From Candidatus Binatia bacterium (lineage in GTDB: Bacteria > Vulcanimicrobiota > Vulcanimicrobiia > Vulcanimicrobiales > Vulcanimicrobiaceae), in the NCBI GenBank assembly GCA_035541935.1, contig DATKMJ010000038.1, forward strand, positions 1-51,962: 51,962 nucleotides of DNA. The letters are read 5' to 3'. How positions within the stretch are numbered: the stretch's first letter is position 1; each line of letters opens with the position of its first letter. Position numbers and translations under genes: made by a program. Of the stretch, positions 16,158 through 24,580 are shown piece by piece. Below the pieces are notes generated by a model. That model had not been told where the DNA came from. It saw only the letters and a list, made by a program, of their open reading frames with translations, and searched no databases.

Positions 16158-16301
16158 ATTCGCTATGCGGAGAGCGAGACGAACTATTGCCCGACGTACC
16201 AGACCGGTGGCAAACTCCTCGCCGACCGCAATCTCTCGCGCCTACTCCGCTCTGACTGGCCCAAAACGCTCGAGGAACTGGAAGCTCTCACGCGGGGATG
16301 A
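16158..16301 (+). pseudogene. Fpg/Nei-type DNA glycosylase, C-terminal zinc-finger fragment
   Basis: A frame of about 47 codons reads [18 protein letters not shown] and then [19 protein letters not shown] before a TGA. This matches what I recall of the zinc-finger end of actinobacterial and chloroflexal formamidopyrimidine-DNA glycosylases (NYCxxCQTGG...DRxLSRLL). The second Cys of that pair is Tyr here, and the catalytic N-terminus and helix-two-turn-helix are absent. It abuts the integrase remnant on the other strand. It is most likely a dead remnant left by integration or deletion. The family call is from memory of the motif. Confidence 0.5.
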
Positions 16302-16358
16302 TGAACCTTTTATGTCGTTTGATTGGCCGTTTGGCCGTTTCCGTGGTAGCCTGCCCGC

Positions 16359-17669
16359 ATGAAGGCCACTATCGCAGCCGCGCTCGCCCTAGCCACGTTT
16401 TGCACGGTGGCCCGCGCCGCCCAGGCGGACGCGATGTTCCGCAGCGACGCTGCCCACACCGGCGCGTACGCATCGGCGGCGCCGCAGCTCAACCACGTGC
16501 GCTGGCGCTTTCGGGCAAAGGGCGCCTTCATCTCCTCGCCTACGGTCAACGGAGGCTCGGTCTACATCGGCTCCGACGACGGGCACATCTATGCGTTGAA
16601 GGCCGCGGACGGGGCGCTCGTATGGGAACAGGTGACGCAAGGCCCGGTCCGATCGACGCCCGCCGTGGCGAATGGCCTCGTTTTTGCGAGCAGTCTCGAC
16701 GGCAACGTCTACGCGCTCGAAGCTGCAAACGGAGAGCCAGTGTGGCATTTCACCACCGGCGGCGAGCGGCGATTCACCGCGCCCGGCATTCACGGCATCA
16801 TTCCCAAAAACGAATTGATGGCCGATCCATTCGACATTTTTATATCGTCGCCGGTCGTTGCGGACGGCGTGGTCTACGTCGGTAGCGGCGACCATGACGT
16901 CTACGCTCTCGACGCCGCGACCGGAGCGCTCAAATGGAAGTTTGCGACCGGCGACGTGGTCCACGCATCTCCGGCGGTCGCGAACGGTACGGTGTACGTC
17001 GGCAGTTGGGATCGTTTTTTCTACGCGCTCGATGCAAAAACCGGAGCCCTTCGGTGGAAATTCGAAACCGGCGACGATAGGAATATCTACAACCAGGTCG
17101 GCATCGCGAGTTCGGCCGCGGTTGCGAATGGCGTCGTCTACTTTGGATGCCGCGACAGCAAGCTCTACGCGCTCAATGCAACGACCGGAACGCTGCGCTG
17201 GAAGCACGACGAACACGGCAGTTGGGTCGTCGGCGCGCCCGCCGTGAAGGGCGGAAACGTCTTTTTTACCACCTCTGATGAGAAGAAGTTTTTCGCTCTC
17301 GATGCCGCGACTGGCACCGAGAAATTCAACCAAGGCTATAGCGCCTTTTCGTTTTCGTCGCCGTCGCTCGCCGGCAACGAGGCCTACTTTGGAACCTTCG
17401 ACGGATTGCTCTTCGAGATCAACACGCGTACCGGAGCCGTCGACGGTCAGTTCGCAACCGATGGCGCCCGCTCGAAACGCGCGGCGCATCTCGACGCGAA
17501 GGGCGCGATCGACCTCAACACCTTCTACGCGGACGATACGTACGAGGGCATCGTCGTCGGTCTGAGCCGCATCTTCGAGCTCGGCTCGATTCCAGGCTCG
17601 CCCGCAATCGCAAACGGCACGCTCTTCATCGGCGACACAACCGGCGTACTCTACGCCATGGGGGACTGA
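16359..17669 (+). CDS. secreted PQQ-repeat beta-propeller protein
   Basis: 436 residues. The signal peptide is about 1-20 (LALATFCTVARA). At least seven PQQ-like blades follow, seen as repeated VYVGSxDxxxYALDAATGALxWKF units (for example VYIGSDDGHIYALKAADG, then VYVGSWDRFFYALDAKTG). Such propellers bind PQQ in quinoprotein dehydrogenases or serve as scaffolds, as in BamB. The catalytic residues of the dehydrogenases are not evident, so a binding or scaffold role in the periplasm is more likely. A hydrolase gene follows after 3 bases, so the two are probably one operon. Confidence 0.88.
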   Translation: MKATIAAALALATFCTVARAAQADAMFRSDAAHTGAYASAAPQLNHVRWRFRAKGAFISSPTVNGGSVYIGSDDGHIYALKAADGALVWEQVTQGPVRSTPAVANGLVFASSLDGNVYALEAANGEPVWHFTTGGERRFTAPGIHGIIPKNELMADPFDIFISSPVVADGVVYVGSGDHDVYALDAATGALKWKFATGDVVHASPAVANGTVYVGSWDRFFYALDAKTGALRWKFETGDDRNIYNQVGIASSAAVANGVVYFGCRDSKLYALNATTGTLRWKHDEHGSWVVGAPAVKGGNVFFTTSDEKKFFALDAATGTEKFNQGYSAFSFSSPSLAGNEAYFGTFDGLLFEINTRTGAVDGQFATDGARSKRAAHLDAKGAIDLNTFYADDTYEGIVVGLSRIFELGSIPGSPAIANGTLFIGDTTGVLYAMGD

Positions 17670-17672
17670 CAC

Positions 17673-18716
17673 ATGCTCCTCGCGTACCTTATCGCAGCGG
17701 CCTTAGCTCCGACGCCATCGCCGGCGCCGACGCCGGCCTTCGAAACACACGACTACCGCGTCGAGGCGGGCGACGTCGAACTCGCGGGCAGGCTCTTCGC
17801 CCCGCGGGGAGCGACGACGTACCCACTGGTCATTCTGGTGCAAGGCGCGGACTACAACGACGCAAACGCCTCGGTCTATTGGCGCTTGATCGCTCACACC
17901 TATGCAAAGAACGGAATCGCGTCGTTCTCGTTTAACAAGCGCGGCATCGCCGGGTCCACGGGAACCCAAACCGACGACCCAACCGTCCAGGCACGCGACG
18001 TCGCAGCGGTCTGCCGGTTCGCCTCATCGCTCCCTGGCGTCATGGCCAACCACGTCGGTTATTTCGGGACGAGCCAAGGCGGTTGGATCGTGCCCCGCGC
18101 ACTGCGCAGTTGCCCTGGCTCGTTCGTGATTCTGGCAAGTCCCGCCGGCGTTGCGGCCGCCGACGAAATCGGGTATTACCTGTGGAATCAATACCGTGCG
18201 GTGGGCATGTCGCCGAACGAGGCGAAGGCCGCGGAAGCGCTCCACGCAACGTTGGCAGCCTACTATAGAACCGGCTCCGGATATCGTGCGGCGCAGAACG
18301 CGGTCGATCGCGCGGTGGCGTCCTCGTGGTATGCGAAACTGCAAAAGGTGGATTATCGTCAAGATATTCCCGACTCACACCGTCTTCCCACACCGGAGCA
18401 ATTGACCATCGAGAACCGGCGCGATCCCTCCACCTACGCCCTCTATCGCGATCCCAACTCCTGGAGCGTTCCACGGGACCTGTACGCATCGTTGACCGCG
18501 CCATTGCTGCTCGTCTACGGGGGCAAAGACGTGAACCTCGACGTCTTGAAATCGATCGACGTGTTTCAACGCGCTTTGAGCGCGAACGGGAACGTGGACG
18601 TTACTATTCGCATCTTCGAAACGGCCGACCACTCGATCCAGATCGGACCGCGCCTTCTTCCAGGCTATCGCGAATACATGTCTGCATGGATTCTGCAGCA
18701 CGTCGCGCAGCCATAG
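17673..18716 (+). CDS. secreted alpha/beta hydrolase
   Basis: 347 residues. A short signal-like N-terminus (LLAYLIAAALAPTPSP) and a Pro-rich linker precede the fold. The oxyanion region is VILVQGADYND, the nucleophile elbow is GTSQGG (GxSxG), a late Asp lies in VYGGKDVNLD, and the catalytic His is in ADHSIQIG. The layout resembles dienelactone-hydrolase or prolyl-oligopeptidase-like esterases. It begins 3 bases after the propeller gene. Exported esterase or peptidase activity is likely; substrate unknown. Confidence 0.87.
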   Translation: MLLAYLIAAALAPTPSPAPTPAFETHDYRVEAGDVELAGRLFAPRGATTYPLVILVQGADYNDANASVYWRLIAHTYAKNGIASFSFNKRGIAGSTGTQTDDPTVQARDVAAVCRFASSLPGVMANHVGYFGTSQGGWIVPRALRSCPGSFVILASPAGVAAADEIGYYLWNQYRAVGMSPNEAKAAEALHATLAAYYRTGSGYRAAQNAVDRAVASSWYAKLQKVDYRQDIPDSHRLPTPEQLTIENRRDPSTYALYRDPNSWSVPRDLYASLTAPLLLVYGGKDVNLDVLKSIDVFQRALSANGNVDVTIRIFETADHSIQIGPRLLPGYREYMSAWILQHVAQP

Positions 18717-18794
18717 CGCTCACGGCGCGTAGCCGCCGCTCGCAATTGCGCCGAAGCACTCGCGGCACGCGACTGAACCCTGGTTAGCACGATC

Positions 18795-19826
18795 TCATTC
18801 GACATTGACGTACACCAACTCGACCGCGTTGTTTCCGTAGCCTAAGCGGTTCCAGCGGTGGGCTTCCGGCTGTACGTTGCCGGCAACATCGGTGGCTCGC
18901 GCGCGCAGGGTGTGCCGTCCGGCTTCGTTTAGATGCCAGGCATACGACCATGCCTGCCATTGGTATTCGCCTGACGGCGCGTCCAACTCGGCGGCACGCC
19001 AATCGCCGCCGTCGGTACTGACCTCGACGCTCGTAATCGGACCTGATCCCGACCAGGCCTTCCCGCGCGCAACGTAGTTCCCAGCTCGTATCGTTTCACC
19101 GGGGCTCGGCGCCATAATCTTCGCCCGCGGAAGCATTAGCGTGACCGGTTCCTCGGGGCGATCCGGCCAGTAGTAGACGTAGCGGTGGGTTTGGAACATT
19201 CCTTGAAACGGCGCCGTCAACACGTCGATTCGAGTCAGCCACTTCACCGATGCTATTGCATACCAACGCGGCACGATCAATCGAAAGGGCGCGCCGTGTT
19301 CGGCGTTGAGCGGCTCCCCGTTCATCTCAAACGCAATGAGAATCTCCGCTGCGGGATCGACGGCACGATCGAAGGGCAACGACCGGACGAAGTTGACGTC
19401 GGCGCCTTCGTGACCCGGACCACGATCGGCCCCTTGGAAACTCACTTCGACTCCGCCGGCCGAGGGGCGAGCCTCGCGCAGCACGTCGTGCAAGCGAACG
19501 CCGGTCCAGCGCGCCGTTGAAACCGCATTCCCTGTCCACGGCTCTCCCGTCGGCAGCGGCGTCTGCCCGAGGCGAGCGTTACCGGCGCACTCGAGCGTCA
19601 CGACGAGCTCGCTACGATCCATGCGCCGTAGGTCGTCGAGCGTTAGCGTATAGGGATTGGCTACAGCTCCGCCGATTGCGAGCCGCCCGTCGTGCTTGGG
19701 GAGCGCGAAGCTTCTGCGGACGAAATGGAGGTCGGTCGGCGTGATCGGCAGCTCGAGCGCCGCAAGCGGCGCCTCCGCGTTGAAGGGTTCGGCCCGGATC
19801 GTGATGAGTCTATCTGGCGGCTCCAT
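18795..19826 (-). CDS. sulfite-oxidase-family molybdopterin oxidoreductase
   Basis: 343 residues from the ATG giving MEPPDRLITI. A longer frame reaches 19952, but it would overlap the divergent gene at 19915 and adds no family sequence. The molybdenum-cofactor domain has TLECAGNAR with Cys80 as Mo ligand, GADVNFVRSLPFD and HGAPFRLIVPRWY. The C-terminal ~110 residues are the Mo-co dimerisation domain (VSTDGGDWRAAEL). These enzymes oxidise sulfite or reduce sulfoxides. No twin-Arg signal is visible, so a cytoplasmic or otherwise unusual location is possible. It is convergent with the hydrolase gene. Confidence 0.88.
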   Translation of the reverse strand: MEPPDRLITIRAEPFNAEAPLAALELPITPTDLHFVRRSFALPKHDGRLAIGGAVANPYTLTLDDLRRMDRSELVVTLECAGNARLGQTPLPTGEPWTGNAVSTARWTGVRLHDVLREARPSAGGVEVSFQGADRGPGHEGADVNFVRSLPFDRAVDPAAEILIAFEMNGEPLNAEHGAPFRLIVPRWYAIASVKWLTRIDVLTAPFQGMFQTHRYVYYWPDRPEEPVTLMLPRAKIMAPSPGETIRAGNYVARGKAWSGSGPITSVEVSTDGGDWRAAELDAPSGEYQWQAWSYAWHLNEAGRHTLRARATDVAGNVQPEAHRWNRLGYGNNAVELVYVNVE

Positions 19827-19914
19827 CGCGCTAGAGTTCGCCGCCCATGCTGATGTTCCGGGCACGATTCCGCTAAAGCGGGAGTAGCCGCGGAGTGAGT
19901 TCAAGACTGACGTC

Positions 19915-20409
19915 GTGGACCTGATCGGGGGCTTGGCGGCAAAGTATTGCATCCGTCAAGACGCACGCGGCTTCATCGAGTTGTGGGGACTCTCGATCGC
20001 GCTCACCGTTGGCGCGATCGCGACCCTGCGCTCGTCACGCTTTTTTGCAAGCGTTCTCATTTTCTTCGTACTGGCCGGCGGTGGCGTCGCATTGGCCACG
20101 TTCTGGTCGTGCTACGAGTCGGCGGGGCCGTCTTTGGGAGTGGTCCTGCCGAACTCGCCCGCGAGGGGCCTCGACGCGATGATCTGTCTGAGCTCACACG
20201 CGGTCGAAAACATCGAGGGATGGATACTACTCGTCGTCTCGATCGTCGTGGCTTGCGGACTCGCCGTGCTTGGAGTCCTCGGTCCGAAGAGCCTCACGCG
20301 CCGAGCATTGGTCTTCGCCGGAGCCGCGGCGGCGCTGCTCTTCGCGATCGGCCTCGGCGCCCTGTTGCTCTTCGGTATCTCCTGGTGCCAGTCGTCACGG
20401 CTCTTCTAA
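19915..20409 (+). CDS. small integral membrane protein, tandem copy 1
   Basis: 164 residues, GTG start at 19915. Four predicted membrane helices: ELWGLSIALTVGAIATL, FASVLIFFVLAGGGVAL, GWILLVVSIVVACGLAVLG and RRALVFAGAAAALLFAIG. The loop between helices 2 and 3 and the tail each carry Cys residues (WSCYES, MICLSS, SWCQSS) that could form disulfides in the periplasm. The stop lies two bases before a second, shorter membrane-protein gene with similar opening and helix content. No family recognised. It is divergent from the sulfite-oxidase-like gene. Confidence 0.65.
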   Translation: MDLIGGLAAKYCIRQDARGFIELWGLSIALTVGAIATLRSSRFFASVLIFFVLAGGGVALATFWSCYESAGPSLGVVLPNSPARGLDAMICLSSHAVENIEGWILLVVSIVVACGLAVLGVLGPKSLTRRALVFAGAAAALLFAIGLGALLLFGISWCQSSRLF

Positions 20410-20411
20410 CC

Positions 20412-20726
20412 GTGAAGCTCGCCGCCGCGGCAAACCCTCTCTATGAGGTCCTTGCCAAGGATCTGGCGTCGCGATACTGTCCCGTCGATCGAAGCGTGTT
20501 CTTGGGCCGGCTCGGGATTTCGTTCGCCGTATTCGCGTCGATCGCGCTGCTGTTGCTTGCATTCGCGACGTTCGGCAAGCAGAGTTCGCAGCGGAAAGCG
20601 CTGACCTATCTCGTCGCGTGCGCCGTTGCGGTCTTTGCAATCGGAAGCGGCGCGCTCGTTATCGTCGGCCTCTCCGGCTGCAGCGGCGCGTATCAAGCCG
20701 GGCTGACTTGGGACTGGCCATGGTAA
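20412..20726 (+). CDS. small integral membrane protein, tandem copy 2
   Basis: 104 residues from GTG at 20412, two bases after the previous stop. The opening (LYEVLAKDLASRYCPVDR) resembles that of the upstream protein (GGLAAKYCIRQDAR), followed by helices FAVFASIALLLLAFATFG and YLVACAVAVFAIGSGAL and a Cys/Trp-containing tail (LSGCSGAYQAGL). It probably arose by duplication of the upstream gene with loss of two helices. The start is chosen for coupling and for the shared opening; a longer reading in the same frame is Arg-rich and unlikely. Function unknown. Confidence 0.55.
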   Translation: MKLAAAANPLYEVLAKDLASRYCPVDRSVFLGRLGISFAVFASIALLLLAFATFGKQSSQRKALTYLVACAVAVFAIGSGALVIVGLSGCSGAYQAGLTWDWPW

Positions 20727-20730
20727 GCCG

Positions 20731-23700
20731 TCATGTACGCCGACGTTCGGCGCGGGGCTCGCTCGATCGCGCAATCGTCGCGTTGATCGGAACGAGCAGA
20801 AACGCCTTTCTTGTTTGCTCGTCTGCGATGCGCTCGGCAAACGCGTGAAGTTCGCGGCGCGCTCGTGCCGCTGCTTCGCGAGCACCGCTCGCATCTCCGC
20901 CGGCGGCTAAGCCTTGCGAAGCGGCCCACCACGCGTACTGCGGCCAAAACGCGCCGTCGAACGATGCGGCGCCGATCGAAAGGAGCTCGCGCGCGGTAGC
21001 GAGAGCTTTGTCGCTTCGGCCGGTTGCAACGTATGCGAGCGTGAGGTCGGAGAGATCGTCGACGAAGTCTCGAGGCTCTTGAAGCGACCGGCGAATCGCC
21101 AAGCCCGCCTCCATGTGCTCGATCGCGGCATCCACCTCGCCGAGGGCGAGTTCCGCGTTGCCGAGATTGGCTAGGGCGGCGGCTTCGAACACGGGATATG
21201 CCATCTCGCGAGTGATTTCCACCGCTGACGTCGCGAAGGCTTTCGCTTCGGACGCGTTTCCCAACTGCAGGTTGACGAAGCTCGCATTGACTTGGTTGAC
21301 GGCGAAGGTCCGCCGCTCTTGAACCGTTTCAAACAGCTTGTTCGATCGTTCGATGGAAACGAGCGCTTCGGCGAACATGCCCGTGCGCATGAGCAGGAGC
21401 GTCTTGTTCGCGTGCGCGGTAGCCAGCCCGCGCTTGTGTCCGAGCGCCTCGTAGATCGTTATCGCCGCGTCGAACTCGCGGAGCGCGACCGTATAATTGC
21501 CTAGCCACGCCGCCGTGACGGCCAAACGACCGCGCGACGCCGCCTCGCCCTCGCGATCGTTGAGCTTCAGATGCAACTCGAGACAACGTTCGGTCAACGA
21601 TAAGGAATCGCGATACTCTTGGCGCAGCAACGCCGCAACGCTCGCGGCGGCCAACGCCCGCACCTCCATCGCCTGATCGCCGAGTAACGCCGCCCGTTCG
21701 CGCGTTTGGTCCAAGTAGGTGCGCGCGGCATCCAGGTCGGCGATGTTCGATGCATACTCGACGAGGAGGCAAAGGCACTGGAGCTGACCCTGCAGATCGT
21801 CGCGCTCTTCGTAAATCGCCAGCGCGCGGCGCGCCGGCTCGATCGCCTCCGACGATCGGCTGCAGTTTCCCAGGTGCGTCGCCGCCTCCGTAAGCGCGCG
21901 CGCTCGTGCCGCATCGCCGAGCAAGGCAGCCTGCTCCTCGAGCCGCGCGATGTATCGGCGCTCGTCTTCCGCATCGCCCAAAGCTCGAGCCAGAAAGACG
22001 CGCCGGAGCAGAACGTCGAATTGCGCCGCCGGATCGCCTGCCGCCAATCGTTCGAGCGCGTCGATATCCTCGCGTTGACCTTCACGATCGCCGCGGCGGC
22101 TGCGCGCGGTTTCGCGTATTTCGAGCGCCTCACGACGCACGTCGTCGGAACCGGCGTCTCGAAGCGCCTTTCCGGCGAGCTCGATCGCATCGCCGTGCGC
22201 GTGTACGGCCGCGGCGTCCCGCGCTGCCGTCAAATGCCAAAGCGCAGCTCGGTCGCGGGCGCCCGCCGCCTCGTAATGGCGCGCGATTTCGCGCGGGGAA
22301 GCCGATGCTTCCGATTCGTAGATCGCTTCGAGGCATTCGGCGGTTCTGAAATGCCGCTGCTCGCGAAACGCCGGCTCGATGCCCGCATACACGGCGTCGG
22401 CGATCAAATGATGGCTGAAGACGTAATCGTAACCGGTGCGGGCTCCCGCTTCACGGAGAATGCGCTGGTCCAATAGCTCGTCGAGACCGCGCGCGATCGC
22501 GGTGCTCGAGAGATTCGATACCTCTCGAATTAAGTGAACGCTGCAACCGGCGCCCCCCACGGCGGCGATCTCCGCAACCGACCGGCCATCTTGACTCAGT
22601 CGCTCGATGCGATCCGCGATCATCTCCGACATCCTCGCCGATTCGAGCTGCGATTCGCGATTCTCGAGCAACGCGTTGATCGCTCCCTCGAGGAACAGCG
22701 CGTTGCCCTCACATTGCGCGTACAGCGTTCGGGCGAGATCGTCCCCTCGTTCGCGCAGACCCTCGATGCGGCCGACGAGCTCGCCGACGTGCTCCTCACC
22801 GAGGCGCTCGAGCTCGAGTTCCTCGACCCCGCTGTGCGTGCGCAGCGCCCGCTGCAGCGCGCGCAGCGGGTGGCTGGCCGGCGTTTCCTCTTGCCGGCAG
22901 GTCGCGACGATGAGAATCGGCGACCGAATCGCGTCGCGAAATATGCCACCGAGCGCTTCGATCGTCGCCAACCCCGCCCAGTGCAAGTCCTCGAGCACGA
23001 GTAAGAGGGGACGCGGAAACGCGAGCCCTCGAACGGCAAACGATAGCGCTTCGTAAATTCGTGCCGTCGCGCGTTCCGGCGAGGTTTCCGAGAAGCGCAC
23101 GTCGGGCACGTCCGGATCGCGCAGCTCGGGCAGCAGCGGCGACAATACCGTCCTGCGTTCGGCGGAGATCTGTCGCGCGAGCAACAGCGGCGATCCGGCG
23201 CGCAACGCCTCGACGATCGGCTGGTACGGCATCGATTCCGGAGCTGCGGTCGTTCCGACGAACACCCTCCCGCCTTCCGCTTGAACGGTGCGGGCCAGCT
23301 CCGCCGCGAGGCGCGTCTTGCCGACGCCGGCTTCGCCCGCGATCAGGACGAGCCCAGCCGGTCCGCGCGCCGCGCGCCGCCATGCGTTGCACAAAAACGT
23401 CAGTTCTCTCGCTCGCCCGACGAACGGAAGAATCGAAACGGTCCGCCGCCCTTCGTCGTTTCTCGCGGCCGAAACGCCGGCGGTGCCCGGTACGGCTTCT
23501 TGCCGCAAGATGAGCTGCCGAATCGCCACGGTCTCCGGCATTGGTGCGATCGTGAGCTCGTCGCGCAAGCGCTTCGCGAAGCGGTCGTACTCGGCAAGTG
23601 CGCCGGCCGTGTCGCCCGACTCGTATCGAACGGCCACGAGCGCGCGCAGTGCGTCTTCGCGCCAGGGGTCGCTCGAGAGCATGCGCTTGGCGCAAGCGAT

Positions 23701-24201
23701 GGCAGCGCCAAAGTTGCGCTCCGAGCGATAGCGAGCGATCAGCTGGTCGAGCAGGGCGAAGTATCTCGCGCGCAGTCGCTCGCGCTCTTCAAGAACCCAA
23801 TCGTCGTATACGTTCTCCAGCAGATCGCCGGCATAGAGATCGACGGCGCGCTGCTGCGTTTGCGGATCGTCGGCCAAACGCTCGAACTCGACAACGTCCA
23901 CGAACGCCTCGTCCAGGCCGTTCCAGCGCACCGTTTCGGCATCGCTGACGATCCACGGGTCGCCGTTTCGGGCCGGCAGCGCCTTGTTTGCGAGATACAA
24001 GTAGCGGCGCAGCTCCGCGAGGGCATTCGCTTCGTCGTCGTCGGGAAAGAGCGTAAACGCGAGCGACTGGCGCGAAAGCGCGCGTCCGCCTTTGAGCATG
24101 AGGAGGGCGAGCATGGCGATCGTCGCGGACCGCTTGGCGAATTTGACGGGCGCGCCGTCGTAGCTGATCTCCGGCTGGCCGAAAAACCGAATTTCCAGCA
24201 T
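20731..24201 (-). CDS. BTAD/AAA ATPase/TPR transcriptional regulator (SARP-like)
   Basis: About 1156 residues from the ATG giving MLEIRFFGQPEI; an alternative TTG lies 24 bases upstream. Residues ~1-100 are a diverged OmpR-like winged helix (SATIAMLALLMLKGGRALSR). Residues ~100-240 are the bacterial transcriptional activation (BTAD) domain (YAGDLLENVYDDW). An STAND-type ATPase follows with Walker A GEAGVGKT (~297-304) and Walker B LLLVLEDLHWAG. The C-terminal ~500 residues are TPR helices (LGNYTVALREFDAAITIYEA). There is no C-terminal LuxR helix-turn-helix. Such proteins integrate a signal through the TPR/ATPase part to activate transcription. The 66-residue gene at 24306 is divergent and may be a target. 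Confidence 0.88.
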   Translation of the reverse strand: MLEIRFFGQPEISYDGAPVKFAKRSATIAMLALLMLKGGRALSRQSLAFTLFPDDDEANALAELRRYLYLANKALPARNGDPWIVSDAETVRWNGLDEAFVDVVEFERLADDPQTQQRAVDLYAGDLLENVYDDWVLEERERLRARYFALLDQLIARYRSERNFGAAIACAKRMLSSDPWREDALRALVAVRYESGDTAGALAEYDRFAKRLRDELTIAPMPETVAIRQLILRQEAVPGTAGVSAARNDEGRRTVSILPFVGRARELTFLCNAWRRAARGPAGLVLIAGEAGVGKTRLAAELARTVQAEGGRVFVGTTAAPESMPYQPIVEALRAGSPLLLARQISAERRTVLSPLLPELRDPDVPDVRFSETSPERATARIYEALSFAVRGLAFPRPLLLVLEDLHWAGLATIEALGGIFRDAIRSPILIVATCRQEETPASHPLRALQRALRTHSGVEELELERLGEEHVGELVGRIEGLRERGDDLARTLYAQCEGNALFLEGAINALLENRESQLESARMSEMIADRIERLSQDGRSVAEIAAVGGAGCSVHLIREVSNLSSTAIARGLDELLDQRILREAGARTGYDYVFSHHLIADAVYAGIEPAFREQRHFRTAECLEAIYESEASASPREIARHYEAAGARDRAALWHLTAARDAAAVHAHGDAIELAGKALRDAGSDDVRREALEIRETARSRRGDREGQREDIDALERLAAGDPAAQFDVLLRRVFLARALGDAEDERRYIARLEEQAALLGDAARARALTEAATHLGNCSRSSEAIEPARRALAIYEERDDLQGQLQCLCLLVEYASNIADLDAARTYLDQTRERAALLGDQAMEVRALAAASVAALLRQEYRDSLSLTERCLELHLKLNDREGEAASRGRLAVTAAWLGNYTVALREFDAAITIYEALGHKRGLATAHANKTLLLMRTGMFAEALVSIERSNKLFETVQERRTFAVNQVNASFVNLQLGNASEAKAFATSAVEITREMAYPVFEAAALANLGNAELALGEVDAAIEHMEAGLAIRRSLQEPRDFVDDLSDLTLAYVATGRSDKALATARELLSIGAASFDGAFWPQYAWWAASQGLAAGGDASGAREAAARARRELHAFAERIADEQTRKAFLLVPINATIARSSEPRAERRRT

Positions 24202-24268
24202 GGGCTGTGCCCGGTTTGCCGTCAAACGCGAAGGCTCCCGTCGCTCGGTCGCCTGCTCTTTCGCTCTC

Positions 24269-24304
24269 GCACGCAGGCGGCACGCCCGCGGCCTATGCTC
24301 GGAG
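24269..24304 (+). promoter_or_regulatory. promoter-like repeat, copy 1
   Basis: GCACGC, then GGCACGCCC, then TATGCTCGGAG just before the start codon of the 66-residue gene. TATGCT is a good -10, and its position suggests a very short leader. The same arrangement recurs exactly 250 bases downstream. Confidence 0.45.
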
Positions 24305-24305
24305 C

Positions 24306-24506
24306 ATGGACTCGAAACGCCAGGAGGTGACGTTCCTGGTTCGGATGTGGCTATCGGAAGAGACGGACGGCGACGCGCAGTGGCGCGGCTCGGTCGTGGA
24401 GGTGGCGTCGGGTCGACGCTTTTTCGTGACGCAGCCCCGCGACGTTGCAGATTTCATCACCGCCCACCTCGCCGAAGCGCGGATTCGAAAGGCGCAAACG
24501 ACGTGA
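24306..24506 (+). CDS. small conserved-looking soluble protein, 66 residues
   Basis: Starts at the ATG giving MDSKRQEVTFLVRMW with GGAGC directly upstream; the in-frame extension to 24207 lies across the promoter-like repeat and is unlikely. The sequence alternates charged and hydrophobic residues, with two short beta-like segments (EVTFLVRMWLS, WRGSVVEVASG) and a helix at the end (ADFITAHLAEARIR). The pattern WRGSVVEVxSGxRxxF recalls small proteins that accompany regulators in this kind of genome. It is divergent from the BTAD regulator and 74 bases upstream of a lipoprotein gene. No family named. Confidence 0.65.
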   Translation: MDSKRQEVTFLVRMWLSEETDGDAQWRGSVVEVASGRRFFVTQPRDVADFITAHLAEARIRKAQTT

Positions 24507-24518
24507 CGCAGCGCGCTA

Positions 24519-24554
24519 GCACGCGGATGGCACGCCCCGCCGTTATGCTCGGAG
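24519..24554 (+). promoter_or_regulatory. promoter-like repeat, copy 2
   Basis: The same elements as copy 1 at an offset of 250 bases: GCACGC, GGCACGCCC, TATGCTCGGAG. About 21 of 30 positions match without gaps. It lies upstream of the lipoprotein gene at 24581, with TATGCT as a likely -10. Confidence 0.45.
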
Positions 24555-24580
24555 GAATCGAAGCCGATAGGAGCACCGTG

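Noticed and set aside
16389-17672. 427-codon minus-strand frame across the PQQ propeller gene
   Set aside because: Long only because GC-rich coding DNA has few antisense stops; the plus strand has a signal peptide and clear repeats.
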